DNA of 6,589 bases from an uncultured Janibacter sp. (lineage in GTDB: Bacteria; Actinomycetota; Actinomycetes; Actinomycetales; Dermatophilaceae), in NCBI GenBank assembly GCA_946222495.1, contig CAMICF010000172.1, forward strand, positions 1 through 6,589, read 5' to 3'. A program made the position numbers and the translations under genes. Below, piece by piece: positions 1 through 5,965 of the stretch; the first letter of the stretch is position 1, and each line of letters begins with the position of its first letter. The notes under the pieces were generated by a model. That model ran no database searches. It was given only the letters and a program-made list of their open reading frames with translations, and was not told where the DNA came from.

Positions 1-1
1 G

Positions 2-31
2 GACGTGCGGCTGCGCTCGCTGGTCCCCTAG
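2..31 (+). CDS. Possible C-terminal end of an upstream plus-strand gene (partial)
   Basis: In frame 2 the first bases read D-V-R-L-R-S-L-V-P followed by a TAG stop at 29-31. Nine codons are too few to identify a family. The reading is compatible with the tail of a gene that enters from the left and converges on the dehydrogenase operon. Regulators of LacI type often end in a similar basic/hydrophobic strand, but that is only a thought. An open frame this short can occur by chance in GC-rich DNA, so confidence is low. Confidence 0.22.
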   Translation, partial: DVRLRSLVP

Positions 32-36
32 GAACC

Positions 37-149
37 GCATCTCCTTAAGGTCGTGTGCACCCAGGTGCGCATCTCCTTAAGGTCGTGCACCCAGGTGCGC
101 ATCTCCTTAAGGTCGTGCGCGCCGAGGTTGGCATCTCCTTAAGGTCGTG
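37..149. repeat. Four-copy tandem repeat with palindromic cores
   Basis: The 19-mer GCATCTCCTTAAGGTCGTG occurs without mismatch at 37-55, 69-87, 99-117 and 131-149, with start-to-start spacings of 32, 30 and 32 bp. Each copy holds the perfect 8-bp palindrome CCTTAAGG. The spacers between copies 1-2 and 2-3 hold a second dyad, GCACC-CA-GGTGC, which could form a small hairpin. The spacer between copies 3 and 4 has diverged. Read on the minus strand, the 30-bp unit is open in one frame as HDLKEMRTWV. The right-most copy contains the TAA stop of the Gfo/Idh dehydrogenase. The array could be a protein-binding array, a post-operon transcription or RNA-processing element, or a member of a dispersed genomic repeat family. 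The sequence alone does not decide. Confidence 0.9.
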
Positions 150-1164
150 CGGCCTCCTGGACCTCCGCGAGGGTCACCGGACGGTGCTCGCGTGCCGAGA
201 GCGTCGCGGCCTCCGCGGTCCAGGCCGTCCCCATGGCGTCATCGACCGTGCAGGGGTTGTCGATCTCGCCGGCGGCCACCCGCGTGAAGGCGTTCAGCTC
301 GTCCCGGAAGGCCTCGGCGAGCCGGTCCATGAAGAAGCCGTGGGCAGGTCCCGCGGGCCAGGTCGCGCCCGGGTGCGTCGAGCGAAGGGGGAGCCCGTCG
401 TCCAGTCCCGCGGCCACCGCGTCGTCGACACCGTGGACCTCGAGCCGCACGTCGTAGCCGCGAGCATTGGTGCGGGTGTTGGAGACGACGCCGATGGTCC
501 CGTCGCTCAGGGTGAGCAGCGCCGAGACCGTCGAGTGGTCCCCGTGGTCGGCGTACATCTCGGCGGCCGCGTCCGGGTCGACCGACCCGACCGCGTAGAC
601 CTCGAGGACCTCCTGGCCGGTCACCCAGCGCACCGCGTCGAAGTCGTGGACCGAGCAGTCCCGGAAGACACCGCCGCTCACCGCGAGGTAGGCCGCGGGC
701 GGCGGCGCCGGGTCCAGGGTCGTCGACCGCACCGTGGTCAGCCGCCCGAGCTCGCCGGCGCGCACGGCGTCGCGAGCGGCCACGAAGGCCGGGTCGAAGC
801 GCCGCGGGTACCCGATCTGCACGGGCACGTCGCTTCCGGCGACCGCCTGCTGGACCGCGATCGACTCGGCGATGGTGCCGGCGACCGGCTTCTCGCAGAA
901 GGCGGGGACCCCCTTCGCCAGGGCGGCCCGGACGAGGTCCGCGTGCGCATTGGTGGCGGCGGCGATGACGACGCCGTCGACGCCGGAGTCGAGGACCGCG
1001 CCGGGGTCGGCAACGGCCCTCGCCTTGCCGGTCCGCCCGGTCACGGCATCCGCCGCGGCCGCCACCGGATCGGTGACGACGAGCTCCTCGACGTGCTCGA
1101 GGCCGGCGAGGGTGTCGGCGTGGAAGGCGCCGATGCGCCCCAGCCCGATGAGTCCGATCCGCAT
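139..1164 (-). CDS. Gfo/Idh/MocA family oxidoreductase, inositol 2-dehydrogenase-like
   Basis: This 341-aa cytoplasmic NAD(P)-dependent dehydrogenase probably oxidises a hydroxyl group of a sugar, inositol or related polyol. The N-terminal Rossmann fold begins with the dinucleotide motif G7-L-G9-R-I-G12. The family signature E91-K92-P93 carries the catalytic lysine. D169 and H173 (D-C-S-V-H-D, after a G-G-V-F-R stretch) have the spacing of the catalytic Asp/His pair of IolG enzymes. The length is normal for the family. The ATG at 1164 is chosen because the Rossmann strand starts immediately (M-R-I-G-L-I-G). It lies one base after the SDR stop (TGA-C-ATG), with purine-rich GGAGG/AGGAC upstream, which suggests translational coupling. 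It is the last gene of the oxygenase-SDR-dehydrogenase operon. Its final codons (A-R-P-stop) lie inside the downstream repeat. The substrate cannot be assigned: IolG-like is the closest description, and the neighbours do not form a standard inositol cluster. Confidence 0.9.
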   Translation of the reverse strand: MRIGLIGLGRIGAFHADTLAGLEHVEELVVTDPVAAAADAVTGRTGKARAVADPGAVLDSGVDGVVIAAATNAHADLVRAALAKGVPAFCEKPVAGTIAESIAVQQAVAGSDVPVQIGYPRRFDPAFVAARDAVRAGELGRLTTVRSTTLDPAPPPAAYLAVSGGVFRDCSVHDFDAVRWVTGQEVLEVYAVGSVDPDAAAEMYADHGDHSTVSALLTLSDGTIGVVSNTRTNARGYDVRLEVHGVDDAVAAGLDDGLPLRSTHPGATWPAGPAHGFFMDRLAEAFRDELNAFTRVAAGEIDNPCTVDDAMGTAWTAEAATLSAREHRPVTLAEVQEAARP

Positions 1165-1165
1165 G

Positions 1166-1871
1166 TCAGTCCTGTCCTCCGATGACCTGCTGGTCCCAGT
1201 CGATGACGGAGCCGGTGACGACTCCCGAACGGTCGGACAGGAGGAAGACGACCGCGTCCGCGATCTCGTCAACCTGCCCGAGCTTGCCCATGGGCAGACG
1301 GGCGTTGGCCTGCTCCACCCAATCGTCACCCGCGGCGTGGAAGCGCCGCTGGGTCGCGTCCTCGCCCTCGGTCTGGGTCCACCCGATGTTGAGCGCGTTG
1401 ACCCGGACCCGGTCGAAGCGGTGCGCGTGGGCGACATTCTTCGTCAGTCCGAGGATGCCGGACTTCGCCGCGACATAGGGCGCGAGGTAGGGCTGGCCGC
1501 CCTGCGCGCTGATGCTCGCGATGTTCACGACCGTCCCCGGCTCCTGCCGGCCGACCATGTCGGCGATCGCGGCCTGCATGGTGAAGAAGGGGCCGCGGAG
1601 GTTGGTCGCGATGTGCCGGTCGAAGAGCTCCGGCGTCGTGTCGAGGATCGACCCGCGGTCGGTGAGGCCGGCGCAGTTGACGAGGCAGTCGACGCGGCCG
1701 TGGCGTTCGACCGTGGTGGCGACGACTCCCTTCGCCTCCTCCGGGTCCGGGACGACGCCCGCTGACGACGACCGTGGCCCCCTCGCGGACGGCGGCGCGC
1801 GCGATGCCGGCCCCGACCCCGGAGGTCCCGCCGACGACGAGGACGACCTTGTCGGTGAGCAGCTGCTCCAT
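1166..1871 (-). pseudogene. SDR family oxidoreductase, frameshifted with an internal deletion
   Basis: The gene encodes a classical short-chain dehydrogenase in two frames. The first frame, from the ATG at 1871, gives the N-terminal Rossmann strand and a glycine-rich loop (G-G-T-S-G-V-G-A-G, residues 14-22), running to S-G-R-R near 1752. The next frame continues with P-E-E-A-K-G-V-V, then N-C-A-G, the catalytic Ser in I-A-S-I-S, the Y-V-A-A-K active-site pair and an ordinary C-terminus ending at TGA 1166-1168. The frames join around 1751-1765. The stretch normally lying between the second beta strand and the N-C-A-G strand, including the usual D-V/D-L adenine-contact segment, is about 25 residues too short. 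This looks like a deletion of 3n+2 bases rather than a single-base slip. The ATG overlaps the dioxygenase stop (TGATG) and has a good ribosome site (AGGAG, 5 nt spacing), so translation signals are intact. As written, the product would be truncated and inactive, unless the assembly is wrong. Confidence 0.82.
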
Positions 1872-3046
1872 CAGTTCTCCTGGGAGGTGCGCCGGGCAGC
1901 GGCGTGCCCGGACAGTCGGTGGGCGAGCTCCTCGGGGGAGGCGCCCTCGGTGAGAGCCTGCCGGACGATGTCGGCCTGGGTGGGGGGCGACATGCCGTCG
2001 ACCGGCTGGTCGAGGTCGAGGTTCGTCGGGAAGGCGTAGCCCTCCGCGCCGGCAGCGACGGCATGGTCGACGTCGTGGCCGGCAGCCTTGCGGGACACCA
2101 GTGCCGGATAGATCGCCGTGACGACCCGGTGACGGTCGACGGCCTCCATCGCGCGGCCGAAGGCCGACGAGATCTGGAGCAGGTTGGCGGTGCGGCGCAC
2201 GTCGCTCGTGACGTTCGAGCCGGCCGCGTGGAAGAGGGCGGGGTTGAAGAAGACGGCATCCCCCTTCCTCAGCGGCAGCTGCACGTGGTGCTCGGCGAAG
2301 TACTCCTGGAACTCGTCGAGCCAGTAGGCGAGGTAGCCGTGGGAGTACTTCTGCGAGTGGGGCAGGTAGAGGGTCGGCCCGGTCTCGACGGGCATGTCGC
2401 AGTGGGCGATCGCGCCCTGCAGCGTGAGGACGGGGGAGAGGTCGTGCACGTGGCGCGGGTAGCGCTCGGTGGCCTCGGGGGTGGTGAAACCGAGGTGGTA
2501 GTCGCGGTGCACGGTCTGGCCGACGCCGCCGGGGTTGACGACGTTGACCTGGCTCGTCACCTGGTAGCCGGGACCGAGCCAGGCGCGGGCGGCCAGGGCG
2601 ACGAGGTCGTTGGCGTAGTAGTCGACGAAGTCCTCGGGGTGGTCGACGGCGAGCTTCTCGAGGGCATTCCAGATGCGGTCGTTGACGCCGCCCTTCGCGA
2701 AGTGGTCGCCGACCTCGCCGCCGGCCGACTTCTCCGCCGCGATGATCTCCTCGAAGGCGGTGGTGACGCGGTCGAGGATCGGGGCCGCGTAGGCGTCGGA
2801 GACGACGACGATGCCGGGGCCCTCGGCAAGGACCCAGGCGAGCTCCGCCTCGACGGCCTCGGCCCCCGCGTCGGTCGTGATCGCCTCGCGGAGCGTCGCG
2901 GCGCGATAGATCGGCACCTGGTGCTCGACCCGATCGGCGTGCGCGAGATCGGGATCGGTCTGCCGCTCGAGGAGCTCGCGCAGGTCCTCGACGTGGCAGT
3001 CGGCCTGGCGCAGCCGTCCGGCGAAGGGGGTCGACGTCGTTGTCAT
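1871..3046 (-). CDS. Phytanoyl-CoA dioxygenase (PhyH) family Fe(II)/2-oxoglutarate oxygenase
   Basis: This 391-aa soluble, non-haem iron enzyme is expected to hydroxylate a substrate with O2 while converting 2-oxoglutarate to succinate and CO2. The iron-binding facial triad is visible: H180-R-D182 in a T-V-H-R-D-Y-H segment, and a distal His (H273, N-P-A-L-F-H-A-A-G). R284/R285, 11-12 residues further on, are candidates for binding the 2-oxoglutarate carboxylate. A P-H-S-Q-K-Y-S-H-G loop (229-237) and K-G-D-A-V-F-F-N before the distal His are typical of PhyH-type cupins. The first ~60 residues are outside the core fold. The start at 3046 gives M-T-T-T-S; a GGAGG lies only 1 nt before this ATG, which is unusually close, so a GTG at 3061 is a possible alternative. 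It is the first gene of the operon with the SDR (TGATG overlap) and the Gfo/Idh enzyme. PhyH members act on lipids, amino acids, phosphonates and polyols, so the substrate is open. Confidence 0.9.
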   Translation of the reverse strand: MTTTSTPFAGRLRQADCHVEDLRELLERQTDPDLAHADRVEHQVPIYRAATLREAITTDAGAEAVEAELAWVLAEGPGIVVVSDAYAAPILDRVTTAFEEIIAAEKSAGGEVGDHFAKGGVNDRIWNALEKLAVDHPEDFVDYYANDLVALAARAWLGPGYQVTSQVNVVNPGGVGQTVHRDYHLGFTTPEATERYPRHVHDLSPVLTLQGAIAHCDMPVETGPTLYLPHSQKYSHGYLAYWLDEFQEYFAEHHVQLPLRKGDAVFFNPALFHAAGSNVTSDVRRTANLLQISSAFGRAMEAVDRHRVVTAIYPALVSRKAAGHDVDHAVAAGAEGYAFPTNLDLDQPVDGMSPPTQADIVRQALTEGASPEELAHRLSGHAAARRTSQEN

Positions 3047-3125
3047 GCCTCCAACCTTCACTGTCCGGTCGGCGTGCGCAGCATCAAAACGCCTCAAAAA
3101 GACCTCAGGCGCCTCTTCAGGCTGG
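3047..3125 (-). promoter_or_regulatory. Intergenic control region upstream of the dioxygenase operon
   Basis: This 79-bp gap between the multicopper oxidase stop and the dioxygenase start is an A/T-richer pocket in GC-rich DNA. On the plus strand it shows TCAAAA twice exactly 10 bp apart (3084-3089 and 3094-3099), and CCTC three times (3092, 3103, 3112), all on one helical face within about 30 bp. Such phased direct repeats resemble an operator, but no regulator in the window obviously matches. Just after the oxidase gene a minus-strand hairpin GCCT-GAAG-AGGC (3111-3122) is followed about 10 nt later by five T residues (3096-3100), giving a weak terminator candidate. I could not place a convincing -35/-10 pair. 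Confidence 0.4.
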
Positions 3126-4622
3126 TCACACCATGCTGAAGTCCGCCATCATCATCCGGTCCTCGTGCTCGAGGTTGTGGCAGTGCAGCACGTACCGGCC
3201 GCGGTAGCCCTCGATCGGCACGAGCACCTCGGCGCGCGAGGACGGCGCGACGTCGATGGTGTCCTTCCACGCGGGGGCGCCGTCCTGCTCGACCTGGAAG
3301 CCCACGAGGTGGGCATGCACCGGGTGGTGCACGTCGGTGGTGAAGCGCCAGCGTTCGACCGTGCCGAGCTTCGGTCGGGCGATGTCGGCGCCCGGCCGGT
3401 AGGGCCTGCCGTTGATCGACCACATCTGGAGCGAGGGACCCTGCCCGCGCCCCTGCCCCTGCGACCCGTGCGACCCGTGTCCCTCCGACTCCGAGAGGCG
3501 CGACCCGAGGGAGAGGTGGAAGTCGCGGGTCCGGACGACGGACGCCGGGTCGATGGGCTCGATCGTCGTGAGTCGCTTCGGGACCCGGGACTCGTCCTTG
3601 GCCCGGCGCGCGACGTCGAAGCGCATGACCGTGGCCATGTCCCCGTCGCCGAGGCGGTTGACGAGGGTCACCCGGGTGCCGGGGGAGTGCTGCGAGAAGT
3701 CGAGGACGACGTCGGCGCGCTCGGCCGGCGCGAGGGTGAGCGTGGAACGACGGTGCGGCGCGGTGAGCAGACTGAGGTCGGTGCCGACCTGGACGATGTC
3801 GCCGCCCGGGTCGAGCGCGAGGGAGAGGCGACGGGCGTTGCACGCGTTGAGGATTCGCACGCGGTACCGCGCGGCGTCCACGTCGGTGCGTGGCCACGGG
3901 GCGCCGTTGACGAGCATGACGTCTCCGAGGAGACCGCCGTGGTACCTCGAGTCGATGACCCCGTCCGTGACCGGGTAGACCAGCTCGGCGTCCTCCCCGA
4001 AGGACCGGTCGGTGATGACGAGCGTCAGCTCGCGCTCCCCGGCCGGCAGCCCGAGATCCTCCTCGGCCGGGTCGCGCAGGACGAAGGCGCCAGCCATCCC
4101 CGCGTAGACGTTCGGTCCCGTGAGGTCCATCGCGTGGTCGTGGTACCAGAGCGTCGCCGCGCGTTGGTCGAGCGGGTACTCGTAGGCCCGCGAGGTGCCC
4201 GGCCTCACGAGGTCCGTCGGGTAGCCGTCGTGCTCCGGGGGCACCACGCCACCGTGCAGGTGGTTGACGATCGGGACGTCGGGCGCGTTGCGGACGTCCA
4301 GGTGGAGGGGGTCTCCCTTCGTCGCCTCGATGGTGGGGCCGGGGAAGGTGCCGTCGTAGCCGGCGATCTCCGTCGTCCGGCCTGGCAGGATCTCGATCCC
4401 CTTGCGCCGCACCGTCAGTCGCGCCCGGCCATGTCGATCGGGACGAAGGGAGGTCAGTGCCGGCAGCTCCACCGCGAAGGGTGAAGGGAGCGGAACCCTG
4501 CTGGTGAGGACCGCTCCGGTGGAGCCGCCCGGCGAGGACAGGGCCAGGCCGCACGCGGTGAGGGCGACGCCGGAGACGATCCCGCCGGAGAGGCCGAAGA
4601 GCTGGCGTCGCGTCAGGCCCAT
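3126..4622 (-). CDS. Tat-exported multicopper oxidase, predicted lipoprotein
   Basis: This 498-aa three-cupredoxin-domain oxidase (CotA/CueO/bilirubin-oxidase type) oxidises an organic or metal substrate and reduces O2 to water. The N-terminus carries a twin-arginine signal (T-R-R-Q-L-F-G-L, residues 4-11) and a lipobox L-T-A-C24, predicting folded export and anchoring on the outer face of the membrane. All four copper motifs are present: H121-L-H123-G, H161-D-H163, H433-P-V-H436-A-H438 and H480-C481-H482-N-L-E-H486, with M491 (or a neighbouring Met) as the type 1 axial ligand. A low-complexity Gly/His/Ser/Gln insert (381-395) sits before the third domain's W-S-I-N-G strand. The ATG at 4622 has an AAGGGGG ribosome site 5 nt upstream and overlaps the end of the membrane protein gene by 10 nt, indicating coupling. 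The role could be copper detoxification, Mn/Fe oxidation or phenol oxidation; the sequence does not choose. No Met-rich CueO-type insert is seen. Confidence 0.93.
   Translation of the reverse strand: MGLTRRQLFGLSGGIVSGVALTACGLALSSPGGSTGAVLTSRVPLPSPFAVELPALTSLRPDRHGRARLTVRRKGIEILPGRTTEIAGYDGTFPGPTIEATKGDPLHLDVRNAPDVPIVNHLHGGVVPPEHDGYPTDLVRPGTSRAYEYPLDQRAATLWYHDHAMDLTGPNVYAGMAGAFVLRDPAEEDLGLPAGERELTLVITDRSFGEDAELVYPVTDGVIDSRYHGGLLGDVMLVNGAPWPRTDVDAARYRVRILNACNARRLSLALDPGGDIVQVGTDLSLLTAPHRRSTLTLAPAERADVVLDFSQHSPGTRVTLVNRLGDGDMATVMRFDVARRAKDESRVPKRLTTIEPIDPASVVRTRDFHLSLGSRLSESEGHGSHGSQGQGRGQGPSLQMWSINGRPYRPGADIARPKLGTVERWRFTTDVHHPVHAHLVGFQVEQDGAPAWKDTIDVAPSSRAEVLVPIEGYRGRYVLHCHNLEHEDRMMMADFSMV
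3438..3482 (-). repeat. Low-complexity Gly/His/Ser/Gln-coding tract inside the oxidase
   Basis: This stretch encodes residues 381-395 of the oxidase, reading G-H-G-S-H-G-S-Q-G-Q-G-R-G-Q-G. The DNA is imperfectly repetitive: CGACCCGTG occurs twice in tandem on the plus strand (3462-3479), and CCCTG/CCCCTG units repeat next to it. Such tracts change length by slippage. The histidines lie in a flexible loop and could bind metal, though this is inference. Confidence 0.6.
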
Positions 4623-5029
4623 CGTGCCCCCTTGGTCCAGGACCACGCGCTCATCCACACGGCCACGGCCACGAGCGCCACACCGAGGGGGACGTGGACG
4701 GACAGCGTCCCGGTCGCGCCGAAGGCCACCTGGGCGGTCGTGAGCACACAGAGAGCGACCACACCGATGCCGAGCCACACGCGGCGGGCGAGGATCGCGA
4801 GCAGCAGCCCGACGGCCCCGGTGATGGCCGTCCAGATCACGAGGGTGCCGCCGACCGCCTGGTGGAGGTCGTAGGCGGCCCAGCTCCCCTGGGGGAAGGA
4901 TCCGATCGAGACCGGTTGCAGGACAAAGGAGATCGCCTGGATGAGGGCGACGAACCGGAAGGCCCACAGCGTCGCGGTGCGCGCCGCAGACGGTCGCGCG
5001 ACCGGGGGATGGAGGACGGGTGTGGCCAT
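4613..5029 (-). CDS. Small four-helix integral membrane protein, DUF6220-like
   Basis: This 138-aa protein has four hydrophobic segments at about 20-42, 55-80, 84-104 and 110-131, with a short N-terminal tail. Histidines H56 (D-L-H-Q-A-V-G-G) and H112 (S-V-H-V-P-L-G-V) begin helices 2 and 4, which should emerge from the same membrane face. That could make a b-type haem site or another cofactor site. I recall this pattern from small DUF6220-type proteins, but the assignment is from memory and tentative. The ATG at 5029 is preferred over the more upstream frame because the A-T-P-V-L start leads directly into helix 1, and a TANNNT-type -10 box lies 7 nt before it. Its end overlaps the multicopper oxidase start by 10 nt, so the two are translationally coupled. 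A role in electron transfer to, or maturation of, the oxidase is conceivable but unproven. Confidence 0.8.
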   Translation of the reverse strand: MATPVLHPPVARPSAARTATLWAFRFVALIQAISFVLQPVSIGSFPQGSWAAYDLHQAVGGTLVIWTAITGAVGLLLAILARRVWLGIGVVALCVLTTAQVAFGATGTLSVHVPLGVALVAVAVWMSAWSWTKGARWA

Positions 5030-5036
5030 GTCATCG

Positions 5037-5042
5037 ACGCTA
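5037..5042 (-). promoter_or_regulatory. Candidate -10 box of a leaderless transcript for the membrane protein/oxidase unit
   Basis: On the minus strand TAGCGT (TANNNT) ends 7 nt before the ATG at 5029, so transcription would start at or next to the start codon. No Shine-Dalgarno-like sequence lies in the preceding 15 nt (CCCTAGCGTCGATGAC), which agrees with leaderless translation, common in actinobacteria. No good -35 element is seen. Confidence 0.45.
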
Positions 5043-5118
5043 GGGAGCGCACGACGCTCGAACCATCCGAGCAGCACCCGAGGTCGTGGTGGGGTTCTCC
5101 CCCCTTCGTCCATCCGGC

Positions 5119-5149
5119 TTGACCCTCACGCGACGTGAGGCACGACGGT
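5119..5149 (+). promoter_or_regulatory. MerR-type promoter and operator (autoregulatory)
   Basis: A consensus-like -35 box TTGACC (5119-5124) is followed by a perfect inverted repeat, CCTCACG (5124-5130), CGA, CGTGAGG (5134-5140). A weak -10, GACGGT (5144-5149), lies 19 bp from the -35. An over-long spacer filled by a dyad is the hallmark of MerR-family promoters, where the activator untwists the DNA. CTCACG/CGTGAG half sites are, from memory, typical of TipA/Mta-type operators. Transcription would begin about 5156, at the regulator's own ATG, making the mRNA leaderless. Confidence 0.75.
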
Positions 5150-5155
5150 CGTCCC

Positions 5156-5953
5156 ATGACCGAGATCGCGCAGACTGGCCTCATGGAGGCGCTCACGGTG
5201 GGTCAGGTGGCCGAGACCTTCGGCGTGACGGTGCGGACGCTGCACCACTACGACGAGGTCGGGCTCCTGCACCCGAGCGAACGCACCCGGGCGGGCTACC
5301 GGCTCTACACCGCCGGCGACCTGGAGCGGTTGAGCACGATCGTCGTCTACCGACGGCTGGGTTTCCGGCTGGAGGAGATCGGCGAGCTGCTCGACGCCGA
5401 GGGCGCCGAGGTGGTCGACCACCTGCGGCGGCAGCGCGACGAGGTCAGGGCCAGGGTGGCGGAGATGACCGACCTGGTCGACGCGATCGAGCACCGACTG
5501 GAGGCAGAGATGAACGACCAGCCTGCGACGACCGAGGAGCTCAAGGAGCTCTTCGGCGACGGCTACAACGAGGAGTACCAGGCCGAGGCCGAGCAGCGGT
5601 GGGGTGACACCGACAAGTGGGCGCAGTCGCAGGAGCGGCAGGCGCGGATGACCAAGGCCGACTGGGCGGAGATCAAGGCCGAGACCGAGGCCTTCGAGTC
5701 CGACCTGGGGCAGGCAGTCCGCGAGGGCGCTCCGACGGACGACGAGGCGGCGGCGACGCTCGCGGAGCGGCATCGGGCGAGCATCGACCGGCACTACGAC
5801 TGCGACCACGAGTTCCAGGTCTGCCTCGCGCAGATGTACCTCTCGGACCCGCGCTTCACCGCGCACTACGAGGAGGTCGCCCCCGGCGCGGCACAGTGGC
5901 TGCACGACGCGATCGTCGCCAACGCCGCCCGGCACGGGGTGCAGCCCGGCTGA
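5156..5953 (+). CDS. MerR family transcriptional regulator with TipAS-type ligand-binding domain
   Basis: This 265-aa regulator has a MerR winged helix-turn-helix at about residues 11-80 (T-V-G-Q-V-A-E-T-F-G-V-T-V-R-T-L-H-H-Y-D-E-V-G-L-L, then R-A-G-Y-R-L-Y). A dimerisation coiled coil of Glu/Arg heptads follows at about 84-118. The C-terminal domain (about 125-265) is the TipAS antibiotic-recognition fold seen in TipAL of Streptomyces: E-E-L-K-E-L-F, a central W-x-x-I-K helix, and L-A-Q-M-Y-L-S-D-P-R-F-T-A-H-Y near the end. Family members bind thiopeptides or other bulky amphipathic drugs and activate transcription, often of themselves. C216 and C223 lie in the last third; whether either matches the thiostrepton-linked Cys of TipAS needs an alignment. 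The metal-binding cysteine pattern of CueR/MerR is absent. The ATG at 5156 is preferred because the -10 box predicts a transcript starting there; an ATG at 5183 is the alternative. It is divergent from the oxidase unit. Confidence 0.92.
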   Translation: MTEIAQTGLMEALTVGQVAETFGVTVRTLHHYDEVGLLHPSERTRAGYRLYTAGDLERLSTIVVYRRLGFRLEEIGELLDAEGAEVVDHLRRQRDEVRARVAEMTDLVDAIEHRLEAEMNDQPATTEELKELFGDGYNEEYQAEAEQRWGDTDKWAQSQERQARMTKADWAEIKAETEAFESDLGQAVREGAPTDDEAAATLAERHRASIDRHYDCDHEFQVCLAQMYLSDPRFTAHYEEVAPGAAQWLHDAIVANAARHGVQPG

Positions 5954-5965
5954 GGCCGAGCACAA

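Noticed and set aside
37..149. CRISPR array
   Set aside because: The repeats are 19 bp and the spacers 11-13 bp, two of them nearly identical, and no cas gene is present. This is a simple tandem repeat.
37..149. Ribosome site and ATG in each repeat (AAGGAGATG on the minus strand) as starts of small genes
   Set aside because: The purine tract directly abuts the ATG with no spacing, and no meaningful frame follows.
55..1185. Long plus-strand open frame (376 codons) starting with a repeated P-G-A-H-L-L-K-V-V motif
   Set aside because: It is antisense to the Gfo/Idh gene. The repeated peptide is only the tandem DNA repeat read through, and the rest is Arg/Gly/Val-rich shadow coding typical of GC-rich DNA.
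1904..3139. 411-codon plus-strand open frame
   Set aside because: It is antisense to the dioxygenase, whose iron-binding motifs are clear. Its composition (V, G, D, R) is a reverse-frame shadow.
3045..4484. 479-codon plus-strand open frame and a 486-codon minus-strand frame over the oxidase
   Set aside because: Both overlap the multicopper oxidase, which shows all four copper motifs in another frame.
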